From Sediminivirga luteola (GTDB lineage: Bacteria; Actinomycetota; Actinomycetes; Actinomycetales; Brevibacteriaceae): a stretch of DNA of 42,821 bases. Shown in pieces: positions 6,174-14,469 of the stretch. Location of the stretch: assembly GCF_014639315.1 (NCBI RefSeq), contig NZ_BMFY01000021.1, positions 1 to 42,821 on the forward strand, read 5' to 3'. How positions within the stretch are numbered: the first letter of the stretch is position 1; each line of letters starts with the position of its first letter. The translations under genes and the position numbers were made by a program. Under the pieces are notes generated by a model. The model saw only the letters and a program-made list of their open reading frames with translations, did not search any database and had not been told where the DNA came from.

Positions 6174-8383
6174 TGAGTGACCTGAACGAGTCTGCTACGC
6201 CGTCGTCCCCGGCGGCACCGCGTTCCTCCCAGACCGCCGGTCCCGAGGCCCCGGGCACCGGCGATCCCGCGGTGCCGACCCGTGAGCGGCTGACCATCCT
6301 GTGGTCCTTCGCCCGTCCCTACCTGCGTGTGCTGGTCTTCGGGCTCGTGCTCGCCCTGGCGGTCTCGGCGATGGGACTGGCGAGCCCCATGGTCACCAAA
6401 TGGGTGCTGGACACGCTCGAAGTCGACGGCTCGCTGCGCGATCCGGTGCTGGTGCTCGCGGCGCTCATGGTGCTCGGCGCCGTCATCGGCTGGTTCCAAT
6501 GGGTGATGCTCGGCACGCTCGCGGAGAACATCGTCTACGACGCGCGCCGGCGGATGATCCTGCGGTACCTCGGTGCGCGCGTCTTCGCGCTGCTGGGCCG
6601 CTCGCCCGGTGAACTGGTCACTCGCGTCACCTCCGACACCGTGTTGCTGAACCAGGCCGCCTCGTCCAGTGTGATCGGCCTGATCAACGGCAGCATCATG
6701 CTCATCGGCTCGCTCATCCTGATGGGGCGACTGGACATGGTGCTGCTGCTGACCACGATGGCGGCTGTAGCGGTCGTCGTCGTCCTGTTCATCGTGCTCA
6801 TGCCGCGGATCTCCAAGGTCGAGGAGAAGGCTCAGGCGGCGCTGAGCGGGCTCGGATCGGAACTCGAAGGCACCGTCCGGGCGATCAAGACGGTGAAGTC
6901 CTCCGGGGCGGAGCCACGGCGGTTCGCGGGCCTGATGCGTCACGTCGGCGAATCGCGGCGCTTCAGCCTGACGTCCGTGCGGATCCAGGCGACCGCCTGG
7001 ACGGTGGCGATGTCCGGGCTGGAGATCGCCGTGATCATGGTGCTGGCCCTGGGTGCCTACCGCGTGTCCATCGGGGAGATCACCGTCTCCACGCTCATCG
7101 CCTTCCTGCTCTACGTCTGGGGCCTGAGCGGGCCCATCATGGAGCTGACCCAGAACCTCACCACCCTGCAGTCAGGCATGGCAGCGGCTGGCCGGATCCG
7201 CCAGATCGAGCAGATGGAGGTGGAGTCGCCCGGAGCCGATGTCGCCATCGCCGCCGGCCGCCAGGATGCCGCCGATGCGGACGCCGCCGAGCGGGAACTT
7301 CGCCGAGCCGATCGCGGTGTTGAAGCCGCTAAGCCGGCCGTGCCGGGAACCATATCGGCGGTGGCGACGGGAAGCGGAAGGCCAGTGATCGCGCCGCCCG
7401 CGGCGGAGCGTGCCGGGGCGGTGCCGGCGAACGGAGGCTGGGAGCGGGGCAGGGCGCGGCCGGAAGCGGATTCATCGGCGGGCTCCCCGGGCGCAGGTCC
7501 CGCATCTGCGGCGGCGGAGCGTCGCGGACCGGCGGTGGAGCGTCCCGGACAGGCGGTGGAGCGAAACCGTGCGCCGGAGGGGGAACCGGCAAGGAGCCAG
7601 CGCAGCGCCGCGCACCCCGAGCCCGCAGCAAGCGATCACCGCGACCGGCAACCGCCGGTCCTGGAGATGCGCGCCGTCACCGCACGCTATGCGCCCGGGA
7701 TGGAGCCGGCGGTCCGGGACATCGAGCTGGTCGTACCGCGGCATGGTCATCTGGCGTTGGTGGGCTCGTCCGGGGCGGGCAAGACGACGATGCTCTCCCT
7801 CATGCTCCGGTTCCTGGAGCCGGAGTCCGGTGAACTCCGGCTCGACGGCGTGCCTTACGGCGCCCTCACCCATGCGCAGGTGCGCAGTGCCTTCGCCTAT
7901 GTGGAACAGGAGACGCCGGTCGTGCCGGGCACCATCCGGGACAATCTGCTCTTCACCAACCCCGGCGCCTCGGAGGAAAGCGTCGACGAGGTGCTCGACC
8001 GGCTGTTCCTGCGGGAGAAGGTTGAGGCGCTGCCGCAGAGGCTGGACACTCCGCTGAGCGAGACGAACGTCTCCGGCGGACAGCGCCAGCGGATCTCCCT
8101 GGCTCGTGCGCTGCTGGCCGATCCGCGGGTTCTCTTGCTGGACGAGGCGACGGCGCAGGTGGACGGCATCACGGAGAACGCCATTCACGAGACCATCGCC
8201 GAGCGAGCCGGACGGGCCGCCGTGGTGACGATCGCGCACCGGCTCTCCACCGTCATCGACGCCGATCAGATCCTGGTCATGGACGGCGGGCGGATCGTGG
8301 ACCGGGGCACTCACGACGAACTGCTCGGCACCAGTCCGCTCTACCGCGACCTGGTCGCCGCGCTGCGCATCAACGCCGGCTGA
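6173..8383 (+). CDS. ABC exporter half-transporter (TMD-NBD fusion) with a long low-complexity linker
   Basis: A 736-residue multidrug/lipid-type ABC exporter expected to work as a homodimer in the cytoplasmic membrane. Residues about 40-330 hold the six-helix transmembrane domain. The nucleotide-binding domain starts near residue 498, with Walker A G-S-S-G-A-G-K-T-T (about 531-539), signature V-S-G-G-Q-R-Q-R, Walker B R-V-L-L-L-D-E-A-T and the H-loop T-I-A-H-R-L-S all intact. Between the two lies an unusual insert of about 140 residues (355-497) rich in Ala, Gly, Pro, Arg and Glu, where related exporters have a short linker of roughly 20-30 residues. The ATG at 6173 has no ribosome site and may start a leaderless mRNA. 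It is divergent from the TetR gene, its probable regulator. The substrate cannot be read from sequence. Confidence 0.9.
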   Translation: MSDLNESATPSSPAAPRSSQTAGPEAPGTGDPAVPTRERLTILWSFARPYLRVLVFGLVLALAVSAMGLASPMVTKWVLDTLEVDGSLRDPVLVLAALMVLGAVIGWFQWVMLGTLAENIVYDARRRMILRYLGARVFALLGRSPGELVTRVTSDTVLLNQAASSSVIGLINGSIMLIGSLILMGRLDMVLLLTTMAAVAVVVVLFIVLMPRISKVEEKAQAALSGLGSELEGTVRAIKTVKSSGAEPRRFAGLMRHVGESRRFSLTSVRIQATAWTVAMSGLEIAVIMVLALGAYRVSIGEITVSTLIAFLLYVWGLSGPIMELTQNLTTLQSGMAAAGRIRQIEQMEVESPGADVAIAAGRQDAADADAAERELRRADRGVEAAKPAVPGTISAVATGSGRPVIAPPAAERAGAVPANGGWERGRARPEADSSAGSPGAGPASAAAERRGPAVERPGQAVERNRAPEGEPARSQRSAAHPEPAASDHRDRQPPVLEMRAVTARYAPGMEPAVRDIELVVPRHGHLALVGSSGAGKTTMLSLMLRFLEPESGELRLDGVPYGALTHAQVRSAFAYVEQETPVVPGTIRDNLLFTNPGASEESVDEVLDRLFLREKVEALPQRLDTPLSETNVSGGQRQRISLARALLADPRVLLLDEATAQVDGITENAIHETIAERAGRAAVVTIAHRLSTVIDADQILVMDGGRIVDRGTHDELLGTSPLYRDLVAALRINAG

Positions 8384-8437
8384 AGCCGCGAGGGTGGCGG
8401 CGGCTCCGGCGGATGAGAACGCTCGCCGCCCGAGGCG

Positions 8438-8512
8438 TCAACGGATGGCGAGGGCCACGAGGAGGGAGAACGGAGGGAACAGGAACAGGGCGGTGAAACC
8501 GAGTGAGCGCAT
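8438..8512 (-). CDS. Possible small hydrophobic peptide
   Basis: A 24-residue open frame beginning M-R-S-L-G-F with a hydrophobic core (ALFLFPPFSLLVALAI) long enough for one membrane span. AAGGG lies six bases before the ATG at 8512; another ATG two codons earlier (8518) is too close to that site. It occupies part of an otherwise gene-free 385-base stretch between the exporter and the methyltransferase. I do not recognise it, and a chance frame in GC-rich DNA is quite possible. The rest of 8384-8768 shows nothing else convincing except the promoter element just before 8769. Confidence 0.25.
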   Translation of the reverse strand: MRSLGFTALFLFPPFSLLVALAIR

Positions 8513-8755
8513 CGACATCCCTTGGGTGACTCGCGTTCGCCTATGACTCGACTTCGGCCAGCGGGTCCCGTGGGGGCCGCGGGCGGCGCAGTCGTCCTTA
8601 CGCTTCATGGCACCATGCCGGGGCGACATGCAGGGGAACACGCGGGCAACGATGCGTGAGCAGCCGGCGAACTGTTCGTCACCCGAGGCCATGTGCTTGC
8701 GCCCCGGGAAGGACGCCCATTCTCCCGTGCGGGAACCACTGTCCGTGCGGGCAGG

Positions 8756-8771
8756 CAGAATAGGGTGCATG
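8756..8771 (+). promoter_or_regulatory. Probable leaderless promoter of the DNA methyltransferase
   Basis: CAGAAT (8756-8761) lies seven bases before the ATG at 8769, the distance expected between a -10 element and a transcription start at the A of the start codon. The eleven bases TAGGGTGCATG (8761-8771) recur exactly at 37831-37841 before another gene. AGGG could alternatively act as a very close ribosome site. Confidence 0.4.
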
Positions 8772-10472
8772 CTCGACACCACCGCCGAACAGGCTCCTGC
8801 GCGTGCCGCAGGCGTCCCGGACACCCCGGAGGCGCGCAAGGCGCGCGGCGCCTTCTTCACGCCGCCGGCCATCAGCGGCTTCATCGCCCGCTGGGCCGTG
8901 CGCATGGCCGGGGACAGGGTCTTCGAGCCCGCGGCGGGCGACGCCTCCTTCCTCGTCCCGGCGGTCGAACGTCTCGCTGAGCTCGCCCCGGGGGAGCGGC
9001 CGGCGGTCGACGGTGTGGAGATCCACCCCGCCTCGGCGGCCCTGGCGCGGTCCCGGGTGTCGGCGGCCGGCGGCGTCGCGCGTCTTGAGGAAGCCGATTT
9101 CTTCTCCGTCCGGCCGCGGCCGGACTACTCCGCCGTGATCGGCAATCCGCCGTTCATCCGGTACCAGGACTTCAGCGGGGAGGCGCGGAGCCGCTCACTC
9201 CAGGCGGCTCTCGCCCAGGGGGTCGCGCTGTCGAAACTGTCCTCCAGCTGGGCCGCTTTCACCGTCCACGCCACAGGGTTCCTCGCTCCCGGCGGGCGCC
9301 TCGGCCTGGTGCTGCCGGCGGAGCTGCTGAGCGTCAACTACGCGGGCGCGGTGCGGAAGTTCCTCTTCGAGCGGTTCGCCTCGGTGGAGCTCGTCATGTT
9401 CGCCGAGCAGGTGTTCCCCGGCGCTGAAGCGGATGTGGTGCTGCTCCTGGCAGACGGCTGGGGTCAGGGGCCCGCCGGGCAGGCTACCGTGCGGCACGTC
9501 CGCAACGCCGAGGACCTCGACTCCCCCGGGGACACCCGTGCCTGGGCTGCGGACCCCGCTGATCCGACGGGGAAGTGGACCACCACCCTCGTCGACGCCC
9601 GACTGCTGGCCCGGATGGCGGAACTGGAAGCCGGCGGTATGCTCGCCTCCCTGGAAACCTGGGGCGATACGACGCTGGGCATGGTCACCGGCAACAACAA
9701 GTACTTCGCGCTCTCCCCGCAACGTGCCGCCTCCCTGGTGCTGCCCGCGCGGGACCTGCTCAGGCTTTCCCCACCAGGCAGCGCCCATCTGCGCGGATTG
9801 ACGCTCTCAGCCCAGCGTCTGTCTCAGCTCGGTGAGGAAGGACGGGCCACGCTGCTCTTCCGGCCGGCGCAGCGCAAGCCCCTCGACCCGGCGACCGAGG
9901 CCTATATCGCCGCCGGGGAGCATGCCGGGGTGAACCAGGCATACAAGTGCCGCATTCGCACACCCTGGTACCGCGTGCCCCTGCTGGAACCGGCAGATCT
10001 CCTGCTGACCTGCATGAACGCCGACGCTCCCCGCATCGTCGCCAACCCCGCCCGGGCGCGGCACCTCAACTCGGTCCACGGCGTGTACCTCCACGGCGGG
10101 AACGCCGCGCAACAGGCCCTCGCGGTGGAGCTGCTGCCGCTCGCGGCGCTCAACTCGGCCTCGCTGCTCAGCGCCGAACTGGTCGGCCGTTCCTACGGCG
10201 GAGGCATCCTGAAGCTGGAGCCACGTGAAGCCGACCGGTGGGCCATGCCGGCGCCGGCGCTGCTGGCGGAACAGGCCGAGGCGCTCCGGGGCATCAAACC
10301 GGCCGTGGCACGTCTGCTGGAGCGGGGTCGGCTCCTGGACGCCGCCGCCCGCGTGGACGACATCCTGCTGCGCCGTTCCGGCGTGCTCGGCGAGATAGAA
10401 TTGGCAGCGGTCCGTGAGGCCCACGGCATGCTTATGCGCCGCCGCCGGATCAGGGGTGGCAGTGGCCGCTGA
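8769..10472 (+). CDS. N6-adenine DNA methyltransferase of a candidate type II R-M system
   Basis: A 567-residue gamma-type adenine methyltransferase. Motif X-like R-G-A-F-F-T-P-P (residues 26-33) is followed by the SAM-binding motif I F-E-P-A-A-G-D-A-S-F (about 52-61) and the catalytic motif IV N-P-P-F-I-R-Y (126-132), the order typical of Eco57I/PaeR7I/SalI-type enzymes. The second half would carry target recognition and has several aromatic and Cys residues (for example K-C-R-I-R-T-P-W-Y). The N-terminus chosen is the ATG at 8769, preceded by a leaderless-type promoter; the frame stays open 54 codons upstream but that part is not family-like. Its stop lies 11 bases inside the downstream restriction-like gene, so the two are co-expressed. 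Confidence 0.85.
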   Translation: MLDTTAEQAPARAAGVPDTPEARKARGAFFTPPAISGFIARWAVRMAGDRVFEPAAGDASFLVPAVERLAELAPGERPAVDGVEIHPASAALARSRVSAAGGVARLEEADFFSVRPRPDYSAVIGNPPFIRYQDFSGEARSRSLQAALAQGVALSKLSSSWAAFTVHATGFLAPGGRLGLVLPAELLSVNYAGAVRKFLFERFASVELVMFAEQVFPGAEADVVLLLADGWGQGPAGQATVRHVRNAEDLDSPGDTRAWAADPADPTGKWTTTLVDARLLARMAELEAGGMLASLETWGDTTLGMVTGNNKYFALSPQRAASLVLPARDLLRLSPPGSAHLRGLTLSAQRLSQLGEEGRATLLFRPAQRKPLDPATEAYIAAGEHAGVNQAYKCRIRTPWYRVPLLEPADLLLTCMNADAPRIVANPARARHLNSVHGVYLHGGNAAQQALAVELLPLAALNSASLLSAELVGRSYGGGILKLEPREADRWAMPAPALLAEQAEALRGIKPAVARLLERGRLLDAAARVDDILLRRSGVLGEIELAAVREAHGMLMRRRRIRGGSGR

Positions 10473-11823
10473 GCGTTCTCTCAAGGCGCGCGCCTGGGAC
10501 CTCTTCGACCGGATCGTCGCCGAGGCAGCGCCGCGCGGCCATCACACCAATCCCTGGCGTCGCGCAGACACCTCCGGCGGTCAGGCAGGAATGCCCGGTC
10601 AGTCACGCGTTCAGGCCGTGCAGCCGCAGCACGCAATGCCCGGACCAGGACGGGGATCAGTGCCAGGGCCGGTCTCGTCACGCCCGGCAGCCAACGCCGA
10701 CCTCGTCTTCGAACCCGATTACGCCGTGCTGCGCCGGCTGCTGGGCGTCCCCCTCGCCCTGGCCGCCCCCACCACATCCGGGGTGCCCGCCCTGGCGCTG
10801 GACGTCTGGGTCGCCTATGAACTGCGCCGGGCCGGCCTGGACCCGGACGCCGTCTGGCCCCGTGCCCGCGCCCCGCGGATTCTCCCCGGTCCCGTCGCAC
10901 GGTTGCTGGAGACGCTGCCGGAGCATGAGCGCGCCCCCGTCGAGAAGCGGCTCGCCGCCGGCGCGATGAAGGGCGTCGCCGGCGCCAGCGCCAACATCCT
11001 CGGCAAGAACTACCTGAAACAGGTGGACGTCGTCATGGCCGACTGGGACACCGGCCCGGAACTGCTCATCAGTACCAAACGGATGGACTCGAGCTTCGGC
11101 AAGAACGCGGCCAACCGCGTGGAGGAGAGCTACGGCGACGCCAAGAACCTCCGCCTGCGGCACCCCCTGGCAGCGCTCGGATTCGTCTACGGGCTGCGGT
11201 CCACCATCCTGAAGACCGAACCCGAGAAAGCCGAATGGCTGATCGACCTGCTGCAGAAACTCGGCCGCGAGGACGACGCCTATCATGCGGTCGGGCTCCT
11301 CATGATCGACTACGACGATGAGCTGGCTCTTGCCGACGGCGATGACGCCGGCGACGGTGACGATCCGCTCGCGGCCGCCGGACTGGAACCCGATGACGAC
11401 GAGGTCATCGAAGGCCAGGAGAGCCTCCTCGACTTGCTCGGCACCGGTTTCGACAACGTGGACTCGACTGCTCACACCGGCAGCGGCTCGTCAGAAGTCG
11501 CCTCGGCTGGGACCGCCGATGCTGCTCGATCCGACGGTGGGGCCGGTCGGGCATCCGCAGACGGAACCCGGCAGGAACCGGGCAGTGCGGTGGACGGGAT
11601 CGCGGTGCCAGCAACATCAGGGGGCGAGCGGGGAATCGGTGCCGAGAGCGTGCCCGGCCCCGGCGACGGACTCGGATTGCCTGCGGTGCGTCTGCTTCAG
11701 GACGAGGTGCCGCCTGCGCTGCAGCCCTCCGTGTTCCTCGCTGCGATGGTCGAACGGGTGCTGGATGCGACCCCCGTCAACCGGCACCGGGAAGCTCGGC
11801 GCCGCCGCGCCACGGTCGTGTGA
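10462..11823 (+). CDS. Restriction-endonuclease-like protein, partner of the adenine methyltransferase
   Basis: A 453-residue protein (GTG start at 10462 after AGGGG, overlapping the methyltransferase by 11 bases). Its core contains K-Q-V-D-V-V-M (D189) followed by E-L-L-I-S-T-K-R-M (E200 to K206) and then S-F-G-K-N-A-A-N-R-V-E-E, which I read as a PD-(D/E)XK-like active site in its S-x-K variant, as known in Cfr10I-type enzymes. The fit to a restriction fold and the tight coupling to a methyltransferase are the basis of the call; specificity is unknown. Two low-complexity stretches interrupt it, at about residues 35-72 (Gly/Pro/Gln) and 335-405 (Ser/Gly/Ala/Asp), so it may be longer than its relatives. 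The frame runs on uninterrupted, so there is no sign of decay. Confidence 0.68.
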   Translation: MAAERSLKARAWDLFDRIVAEAAPRGHHTNPWRRADTSGGQAGMPGQSRVQAVQPQHAMPGPGRGSVPGPVSSRPAANADLVFEPDYAVLRRLLGVPLALAAPTTSGVPALALDVWVAYELRRAGLDPDAVWPRARAPRILPGPVARLLETLPEHERAPVEKRLAAGAMKGVAGASANILGKNYLKQVDVVMADWDTGPELLISTKRMDSSFGKNAANRVEESYGDAKNLRLRHPLAALGFVYGLRSTILKTEPEKAEWLIDLLQKLGREDDAYHAVGLLMIDYDDELALADGDDAGDGDDPLAAAGLEPDDDEVIEGQESLLDLLGTGFDNVDSTAHTGSGSSEVASAGTADAARSDGGAGRASADGTRQEPGSAVDGIAVPATSGGERGIGAESVPGPGDGLGLPAVRLLQDEVPPALQPSVFLAAMVERVLDATPVNRHREARRRRATVV

Positions 11824-12017
11824 GCTGAACCGATGCCGAAATGCCCCTGGCCCGAACTTTCGCAGATTAAATCCCCCCACCGCCGGAGCACGGGTGCGGA
11901 ACGCTACCGAGGCGAACTGAGCCGCGTCACAGTCGTGCGCACTCGCGAACGGAGGGGAGGCCTAGACTTCAGAACCAAGGAGAGGAACCCGAACCGTACA
12001 GGAAGGCGTGATGCGCT

Positions 12018-12692
12018 GTGACCGACCAGGATGCCCCGACCGCGGCAGCCGTCGACCGCTACCTCACGGACATGCTCGTCAATGAAGACGAGGCGCTGCG
12101 TCTGGCCCGCGAAAGCTCAGCGGAGACCACCGCTCCCGGCATCGAGATCACGCCGGCCCAGGGCGCGTTCCTCGCACTCATCGCGCAGATCGCGGGTGCC
12201 CGGCGCGTCCTGGAGTTCGGCACCCTGGCCGGCTACTCCACCATCTGGCTCGCCCGGGCGGTCGGCCCGGAAGGGCACGTCGTCACCTGCGAACTCAGCG
12301 AGCAGAACGCTGCCGTCGCCCGCCGCAACCTGGAACGTGCCGGCGTGAGCGAACGGGTGGACATCCTGGTCGGACCCGCTCTCGACTCCGCCCGGAGCCT
12401 CGCCCAGGAAGGTACCGAGCCGTTCGACCTCGTCTTCGTTGACGCCGACAAGCCCAACAACCCCGGCTACCTGGAGCAGGCCGTGCAACTGGGACGGCCC
12501 GGCACCGTGCTCATCGTCGACAACGTCGTCCGAGGCGGCGCCATCGTCGACGCCTCATCCGAGGACCCCAACGTCATCGGGGTGCGCGCTCTCATGGACG
12601 CGCTGCACGACGACCCCCGGATCGACGCCACCGCGCTGCAGACCGTCGGGCTCAAAGGCTGGGACGGCTTCTCCCTCGCGCGTATTCGCTGA
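12018..12692 (+). CDS. Class I SAM-dependent O-methyltransferase (CCoAOMT-like)
   Basis: A 224-residue protein of the caffeoyl-CoA/catechol O-methyltransferase type (Methyltransf_3). Motif I is L-E-F-G-T-L-A-G-Y-S-T, followed by the acidic strand V-V-T-C-E-L, and the metal/SAM-side signature D-L-V-F-V-D-A-D-K and V-L-I-V-D-N-V-V-R-G-G near the middle and end. The start is the GTG at 12018, with AGGAAGG about a dozen bases upstream; a TAGACT element at 11963-11968 may be its -10. It stands alone between the R-M pair and the LacI gene, so the acceptor substrate cannot be inferred. Confidence 0.88.
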   Translation: MTDQDAPTAAAVDRYLTDMLVNEDEALRLARESSAETTAPGIEITPAQGAFLALIAQIAGARRVLEFGTLAGYSTIWLARAVGPEGHVVTCELSEQNAAVARRNLERAGVSERVDILVGPALDSARSLAQEGTEPFDLVFVDADKPNNPGYLEQAVQLGRPGTVLIVDNVVRGGAIVDASSEDPNVIGVRALMDALHDDPRIDATALQTVGLKGWDGFSLARIR

Positions 12693-12905
12693 GGCTCTTC
12701 AGGCCCATGTCGCACGCGGCGCGGCGCCGGTGTTTCTCCCGCCGGATCGTGCGCTGACCCCTCCCACAGCGGTGCCGGCGCCGTTCAGAGACCCATCCAG
12801 GCATCCCGGAGGGAACACCCGGACTCTGCGCGCCCCCGGCTGCCGCGTCCGGCACGGCCCGGCCGCCCCGGCCGCGGGTACGGAGCCGCGGTGCTGCCGC
12901 GCCGG

Positions 12906-12920
12906 TAGACTGCCGACGTG
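12906..12920 (+). promoter_or_regulatory. Leaderless promoter of the LacI-family gene
   Basis: TAGACT (12906-12911), a typical actinobacterial -10, lies six bases before the GTG at 12918, and no ribosome site is present, so transcription most likely starts at the start codon. No clear -35 hexamer is seen. Confidence 0.55.
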
Positions 12921-13967
12921 CCCGCCCCCCGCCCCTCACTCCGCGATGTCGCAGCGCGCGCCGGCGTCTCCGTCTCCCTCGTCAGCTACGCCCTGAACGG
13001 CAACGGCCGGGTCTCGGACGAGACCCGCGAACGCATCCTCAGAGCGGCCGACGATCTTGGCTACCGGGGGAACCGGCACGCCCGCATGCTGCGGACCGGC
13101 CGCGGCGTCGACATCGGCGTGGTGATCCGCAACCTGCGGAACCCGTTCTTCCTGGACGGCCTCACCGCGATGGAAGAACGCGCCCGCGAGGAGGGCCGCG
13201 CGGTCCTGGTGACCAACTCCCAGTACGAGCTCAAAGAGCAGCAGGACCTGCTCGCCCACCTGGCCGAGCTGGGCGTCGGCGGCATCGTGATCGCGCCCGT
13301 CGGCGGCTCGGGACCGCTGCGGACGTGGATGACCGAGCACCCCGGCATCGGCGTGGTCGCCCTGAATCTGGACATGGGCGAGGTCGAAGCTCCCCCGGAC
13401 GAGGCCGCCGGGCAGCTGTCCACCATCAACCCGGACCACAGGGCCGCGGTCAAAGCAGCCGTGAGTCACTTCGCCGGCCGCGGCCACCGGCGCCTCGACT
13501 TCATTGCCGCGCCAGAGGAATCCGTCGCCGATGCCGTCCGCGAGCAGGTCTTCGTCACCGAATGCCGTACGGCCGGAATCCAGGGGGAGATCCTGCGCTC
13601 CCGCCTGCGCTCCGACGCGGTCGCCGGGCTGATCGAGGAGGAGCTCCGCCGCCGGGTCCTCGACGCGGCGCAGCCCGAACACCCCTGCTATCTGCTCAAC
13701 AGCGACTACCTGGCCGCAGTCGTGTACGGCGTCGCCGCGCGCCTGGGCCTGCGGGTCGGTCAGGATGTCAGCGTCATCGGCCACGACGATCTGCCCACCT
13801 CCGCGCTCCTGGACCCGGGCCTGACCACCATCGCCTTCGACCGGGCGCGGTTCGGCCTCGAGGCCCTGCGTCTGCTGCGCGAGGACCGCGTTGAGCACAT
13901 CGTGCTCCCGGTGGCCCTGCGTGAGCGCGGGTCCGTCGCCGAGCTCCGCATAAGCCCCTCGGCGTAA
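12918..13967 (+). CDS. LacI-family transcriptional regulator
   Basis: A 349-residue regulator. Residues 5-55 form the LacI headpiece: S-L-R-D-V-A-A-R-A-G-V-S-V-S-L-V-S-Y-A-L-N, then the hinge region L-G-Y-R-G-N-R-H-A-R-M-L. The remainder is the periplasmic-binding-protein-like core (IGVVIRNLRNPFFLDGL; late motif V-I-G-H-D-D-L-P-T-S) that binds a small ligand. The GTG start is leaderless. It precedes the importer operon in the same direction, and an A-A-A-C-G-T-T-T palindrome with the CG centre typical of LacI operators lies before that operon, so it probably regulates the importer and perhaps responds to its substrate. Confidence 0.9.
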   Translation: MPAPRPSLRDVAARAGVSVSLVSYALNGNGRVSDETRERILRAADDLGYRGNRHARMLRTGRGVDIGVVIRNLRNPFFLDGLTAMEERAREEGRAVLVTNSQYELKEQQDLLAHLAELGVGGIVIAPVGGSGPLRTWMTEHPGIGVVALNLDMGEVEAPPDEAAGQLSTINPDHRAAVKAAVSHFAGRGHRRLDFIAAPEESVADAVREQVFVTECRTAGIQGEILRSRLRSDAVAGLIEEELRRRVLDAAQPEHPCYLLNSDYLAAVVYGVAARLGLRVGQDVSVIGHDDLPTSALLDPGLTTIAFDRARFGLEALRLLREDRVEHIVLPVALRERGSVAELRISPSA

Positions 13968-13970
13968 AAA

Positions 13971-14069
13971 CCGCCGCTGTTTCGAGAATCCACGGCAGAT
14001 CATCGGCGGGGATTCGATGTGATGTCTCGGGAGTTCGGTGACATCGGTGGGGATTCGAAACAGCGGTGG
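13971..14069. repeat. Composite inverted/direct repeat element after the LacI gene
   Basis: The 12-base arm CCGCTGTTTCGA (13974-13985) is matched by its exact complement TCGAAACAGCGG (14055-14066). Inside are a direct repeat CATCGG-Y-GGGGATTCGA (14001-14017 and 14042-14058) and a second inverted repeat GATGTC (14021-14026)/GACATC (14040-14045). It starts within ten bases of the LacI stop. It could be a terminator-like RNA fold, a REP-type element or a small non-autonomous mobile element; there is no T-run. I see nothing else definite in 14070-14320. Confidence 0.55.
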
Positions 14070-14322
14070 ATTTCCGCGCCCGGGCTGCTTCCATGCTATG
14101 GCCGGTCTACGCGGGGCCGGCGACCGTGAGCGCCACACAATGCTGCCTCCGGCATGCGCCGCGCGCAGGCGCGATCGACATCGCCCGCCAGCCGGCCCAT
14201 CGTTTCTGCGGACTGGCGTGCACACACGGCGCCCAGGCGCCGTCCCCATCGCCGGCTCCACACCTCCTTAGCCGCCGGCACTACGGACGACCGTGAGTTT
14301 TCGCCTTCCTGTCCCATCGCAT

Positions 14323-14356
14323 TAGCCTTCCGTTCACCCTGTGCTGAAACGTTTGA
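14323..14356 (+). promoter_or_regulatory. Promoter and LacI-type operator of the importer operon
   Basis: TAGCCT (14323-14328) is a plausible -10. Downstream, TGAAACGTTTGA (14345-14356) holds the perfect 8-base palindrome AAACGTTT centred on CG, the usual form of LacI/GalR-family operators, with one mismatched pair outside it. Its position just after the presumed transcription start fits repression by the neighbouring LacI protein. Confidence 0.5.
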
Positions 14357-14385
14357 ACTCGCGCGGGAACGGTCTCGCGCATCAG

Positions 14386-14436
14386 CCCGCAGATCCCACT
14401 AGCTCGCAGGTCCCACCAGCTCGCAGATCCATCGAC
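14386..14436 (+). repeat. Three tandem 17-bp repeats in the importer 5' leader
   Basis: Three adjoining 17-base units: CCCGCAGATCCCACTAG (14386-14402), CTCGCAGGTCCCACCAG (14403-14419) and the less exact CTCGCAGATCCATCGAC (14420-14436), with a partial fourth unit after them. They lie in the untranslated leader between the operator and the AGGAGA ribosome site. No function is evident. Confidence 0.6.
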
Positions 14437-14469
14437 CCGCATCTGACCCACTCGCATAGGAGAGTTCTC

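Noticed and set aside
14055-14066. T-loop-like GGGATTCGAA as part of a tRNA gene
   Set aside because: No acceptor stem, anticodon arm or D arm can be drawn around it; it belongs to the inverted-repeat element.
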